Origin: SLFT01 sp964493075
GTDB taxonomy: Bacteria; Hydrogenedentota; Hydrogenedentia; Hydrogenedentales; CAITNO01
DNA: 7,983 nucleotides
Direction of reading: 5' to 3'
Assembly: GCA_964493075.1 (NCBI GenBank)
Contig: CAZBNU010000190.1
Location: 1 to 7,983, forward strand
Part shown: in pieces, positions 6,172 through 7,983 of the stretch
Layout: each line of letters starts with the position of its first letter
Position numbering within the stretch: the first letter of the stretch is position 1
Program-made: the position numbers and the translations under genes
The notes under the pieces: model-generated
Told to the model about the DNA's origin: nothing
Seen by the model: only the letters and a program-made list of their open reading frames with translations
The model's database searches: none

Positions 6172-6804
6172 TTATGCCTTCGGCGTTTCGGTATACAGGG
6201 ATGACTGGGCAATCCGCACCAGTTCCTTGATCAGGACTTTTTGCGGAAAACCGGATGGATGACCGATCACCCCAGAGGTCACGCCGCCCATGGCAACAGC
6301 GCCCACCACCATCACCATCGTCTGCACAATGTACGCGTCGGGATTCATGTCCTGCCGATAAGCGCCGCTTTGTTGGCCCAACCGCAAAAACTCGCCTATC
6401 AACCTTGTCCAAGGGCTGACGTGTTCCCCCAGAAGCGCAAAGGTTTCTTCAGGACGGTCCAGCATCTCTCGCACCACAAGCCGCGCCCGGTTCACATCTT
6501 CGAGGAAAAAATTCACCAGTGCATCCATTGTGGATACCAACTGATCCTGCCCGCTTGCGCTTGCACTCAACATTCTGGGAAGTTCGTTCTTCCAATAGAC
6601 TACCAGCGATTCGACCACCTTCTGGCGCAGGTCTTCCTTGGACGGGAAGTGGTAGATGAGAGAGGGTTTCTGAATGCCTACCGCATCGGCGATGGATTGC
6701 AGCGACGTGCCTTCAAACCCCTTTTCAGAGAACAGACGCAAGGCCTCCTGAAGGATGCGTTCCTTCACAGTACCCTGCTCGGTATCATGAGCGACTTCTT
6801 TCAT
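6172..6804 (-). CDS. TetR/AcrR family transcriptional regulator
   Basis: The 210-residue product has the usual TetR length and layout. Residues 13-60 are the DNA-binding domain: KERILQEALRLFSEKGFEGTSLQSIADAVGIQKPSLIYHFPSKEDL, with the helix-turn-helix at about 35-54 and the family-typical YHF(P)SKEDL after it. The remainder is an all-helical ligand and dimer domain whose inducer cannot be read from sequence. AGGA six bases upstream supports the start at 6804. It is divergent from etfB, and the shared gap contains direct repeats over the etfB promoter, so it most likely represses etfBA and possibly itself. The TetR-family FadR of Bacillus subtilis controls an operon including etfB-etfA and responds to acyl-CoA, a reasonable model but not proof. 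It ends 23 bp from hflK, tail to tail. Confidence 0.88.
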   Translation of the reverse strand: MKEVAHDTEQGTVKERILQEALRLFSEKGFEGTSLQSIADAVGIQKPSLIYHFPSKEDLRQKVVESLVVYWKNELPRMLSASASGQDQLVSTMDALVNFFLEDVNRARLVVREMLDRPEETFALLGEHVSPWTRLIGEFLRLGQQSGAYRQDMNPDAYIVQTMVMVVGAVAMGGVTSGVIGHPSGFPQKVLIKELVRIAQSSLYTETPKA

Positions 6805-6854
6805 CTGTTATCCTGCTCCACATGGGTCCAAATGTTTTTGTTGCAACGATCAAT

Positions 6855-6883
6855 TTGACTCAGACTACCAAACGATATATAAT
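6855..6883 (+). promoter_or_regulatory. Near-consensus sigma-70 promoter for etfBA
   Basis: TTGACT (6855-6860) and TATAAT (6878-6883) are separated by exactly 17 bp, which is close to the ideal promoter. Transcription should begin around 6890, giving a leader of about 50 bases before the etfB start. Such a strong promoter makes sense if it is held off by the divergent TetR regulator. Confidence 0.75.
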
Positions 6884-6899
6884 TGTCTACCAAACGGTA
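6863..6899. promoter_or_regulatory. Two direct repeats over the etf promoter, probable TetR operators
   Basis: CTACCAAACG occurs exactly twice, at 6865-6874 and 6887-6896, a spacing of 22 bp or about two helical turns. The match extends to 15 positions with two mismatches (6863-6877 and 6885-6899). The second copy contains a small dyad, TACC-AAAC-GGTA (6888-6899); in the first copy the last arm is GATA. Copy one lies exactly between the -35 and -10 hexamers and copy two covers the expected transcription start, so a bound protein would block the promoter. That the divergent TetR protein binds here is inferred. Confidence 0.6.
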
Positions 6900-6927
6900 A
6901 GTATGAATTATAGCACAGCAAACGATC

Positions 6928-6933
6928 AGGAGG
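6928..6933 (+). promoter_or_regulatory. Ribosome binding site deciding the GTG start of etfB
   Basis: AGGAGG, the full consensus, lies seven bases before GTG at 6941. It shows that etfB uses a GTG start codon. Confidence 0.85.
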
Positions 6934-6940
6934 AAACATC

Positions 6941-7714
6941 GTGAAAATTGCAGTTCTGGTAAAGCGGGTTCCGGATACCGCATCCGTATTTAACATCCAG
7001 CCGGATGGAAAATCGGTGGATTTGTCCGGCCTAAAATTTGTGATGAGTCCCTACGACGAACACGCCGTTGAAGAAGCCATTCAACTGCGGGACAAGGAAG
7101 GCGGTGAAGTCATCATCGTCAGCGCGGGTTCTTCTGATTCCACAGAGACCATTCGCACGGCCCTCGCCATGGGCGCCGATTCGGGCATGCTTGTGAAAGA
7201 TGCGGACGGATTGAGCGCCAAAGGGCTTGCCGCCATACTTGCCGCAGCCTTGCAACGTATCGCGCCGGACATTATTTTTGCAGGAAAACAGGCGGTGGAC
7301 AGCGACGGCGCCCAGGTGCCGGAACGTGTCGCCGAACTCATGGGCATTCCCCATGCTTCCTGTGTTACAAAGTTTGCGCTGGAAAACGGCAAGGCCGTGG
7401 TCAATCGCGAAGTGGAGGGCGGCCATTATTGCCTTGCCCTCGAACTGCCCGCCCTGCTTACGGCACAGAAGGGTATTAACACGCCCCGCTATCCCACGTT
7501 GCCGAACATCATGAAGGCAAAGCGCAAACCTGTCGAAGAGGTTGCAGTGGCGGACCTGTCCGTGGATGCGGCATTGCTGCAAGCAGGCATGGCGGTGGAA
7601 AATCTGTCGTTGCCGCGCCAGGACCGGTTGTGCAAGGTTCTTACTGGGGAATTGTCTGAACAGATAAGTAGTCTATACCGCGCGCTTCGTGAAGAAGAAA
7701 AAGTGCTGCAATAG
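6941..7714 (+). CDS. etfB: Electron transfer flavoprotein beta subunit
   Basis: The 257-residue product is full length for EtfB and starts at GTG behind a consensus AGGAGG. Family features are clear: MKIAVLVKRVPDT at the N-terminus, SPYDEHAVEEAIQLRD (36-51), the nucleotide-binding segment AGKQAVDSDGAQVPERVAELMG (114-135), and the EtfB signature NTPRYPTLPNIMKAKRKP (180-197). EtfB pairs with EtfA to form a soluble FAD heterodimer that takes electrons from acyl-CoA and related dehydrogenases and passes them to ETF:quinone oxidoreductase or another acceptor. Some relatives bifurcate electrons using a second FAD in the EtfB site; I cannot decide between these types from this window. It lies nine bases upstream of etfA and is probably under control of the divergent TetR gene. 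Confidence 0.95.
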   Translation: MKIAVLVKRVPDTASVFNIQPDGKSVDLSGLKFVMSPYDEHAVEEAIQLRDKEGGEVIIVSAGSSDSTETIRTALAMGADSGMLVKDADGLSAKGLAAILAAALQRIAPDIIFAGKQAVDSDGAQVPERVAELMGIPHASCVTKFALENGKAVVNREVEGGHYCLALELPALLTAQKGINTPRYPTLPNIMKAKRKPVEEVAVADLSVDAALLQAGMAVENLSLPRQDRLCKVLTGELSEQISSLYRALREEEKVLQ

Positions 7715-7723
7715 GAGTTAATC

Positions 7724-7983
7724 ATGAGTATTCTTGTAATTTTGGAACAACGGGGCGAATTAAAAGCCTGCGGTTTGGAAGCTGCGTCGGCTGCAAAGAA
7801 AATGGCGGACGCATCAGGGATGCCCCTGAACGCCCTTTACATCGGTAAATCACTGGAGGACGGGCTGTCCGCGTTGGCCGGTCTGGGTATCGGAACGGTT
7901 TATGCCTACGAGCATGACGACCTGCGCTATTATTCCAATGAGCGCTATGTCTCCATTCTTTGCGACTTGGCGAAAGAACTTGA
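7724..7983 (+). CDS. etfA: Electron transfer flavoprotein alpha subunit, N-terminal part (continues past window)
   Basis: The frame runs from the ATG at 7724 to the window end, giving 86 complete codons; the FAD-binding C-terminal domain lies outside. The N-terminus (MSILVILEQRGELKACGLEAASAAKKMAD, then PLNALYIGKSLEDGLSALAGLGIGTVYAYEHDDL) fits the EtfA N-terminal domain, with its opening strand, the E-Q-R-G-E-L-K turn and the helix with periodic alanines. GGAG at 7714-7717 overlaps the last base of the etfB stop codon and sits six bases before the ATG, so the two genes are almost certainly cotranscribed and coupled. Position directly after etfB makes the call secure although the diagnostic C-terminus is unseen. 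Confidence 0.88.
   Translation, partial: MSILVILEQRGELKACGLEAASAAKKMADASGMPLNALYIGKSLEDGLSALAGLGIGTVYAYEHDDLRYYSNERYVSILCDLAKEL

Noticed and set aside
5813..6412. Minus-strand open frame spanning the end of hflK and part of tetR
   Set aside because: It is out of frame with both well-supported genes and matches nothing recognisable.
6840..6847. GTTGCAAC palindrome near the tetR start
   Set aside because: Eight-base palindromes are common by chance and no second copy or link to the promoter is visible.
6241..6858. Plus-strand open frame opposite tetR containing a run of five histidines
   Set aside because: The His run is a by-product of the antisense of the TetR frame; the TetR helix-turn-helix on the minus strand is clear.
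1..7983. tRNA, rRNA, CRISPR arrays, insertion sequences or phage genes
   Set aside because: No cloverleaf, array of spaced repeats, transposase or terminal inverted repeats were seen on either strand.

Overview
This window looks like chromosomal DNA of a Gram-negative bacterium with moderate GC content (roughly half by eye) and ordinary Shine-Dalgarno initiation. HflK/HflC-type membrane proteins, a secreted GH172-like enzyme and a TetR-controlled electron transfer flavoprotein locus fit a heterotrophic, probably environmental bacterium. The mix would suit an uncultured phylum of the PVC/FCB kind (Hydrogenedentota, Planctomycetota, Lentisphaerota), but nothing here fixes the taxon. There is no rRNA, tRNA, CRISPR array or transposase.

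Layout. (1) 1-830, minus strand: the N-terminal 276 residues of a secreted DUF2961/GH172 glycosidase, cut by the window edge. (2) 831-1051: a divergent intergenic region with a possible plus-strand promoter and four tandem copies of a 9-bp GTCCGAC repeat. (3) 1052-1786, plus strand: a TauE/SafE (TSUP) family membrane transporter. (4) 1864-2253, plus strand: a small unrecognised membrane protein with a His/Cys cluster, possibly metal related. (5) 2254-2406: a leader-like gap with four consecutive inverted repeats. (6) 2407-6148, plus strand: three closely spaced genes that all encode SPFH (HflK/HflC-type) proteins. The first is a fusion of a cation diffusion facilitator (CDF) metal transporter with an HflK-like domain, the second is HflC and the third is a second HflK. 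(7) 6172-6804, minus strand: a TetR/AcrR regulator ending 23 bp from hflK, tail to tail. (8) 6805-6940: a compact divergent control region with a near-consensus sigma-70 promoter and two direct repeats that look like operators. (9) 6941 to the end, plus strand: etfB and the start of etfA.

How the parts fit. Two modules are clear. The central one, CDF-HflK / HflC / HflK, probably builds a hetero-oligomeric SPFH assembly in the inner membrane. HflK and HflC elsewhere form a cage around the FtsH protease; here one subunit physically carries a divalent-metal exporter that has lost its usual cytoplasmic C-terminal domain. The predicted topology of the two halves is compatible. This fusion is the most unusual item in the window. 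The second module is a TetR repressor divergent from etfBA, with repeats placed over the etf promoter so that a bound protein should block RNA polymerase; this resembles acyl-CoA-responsive control of beta-oxidation electron transfer in other bacteria. The GH172 and TSUP genes have no evident functional link to either module.
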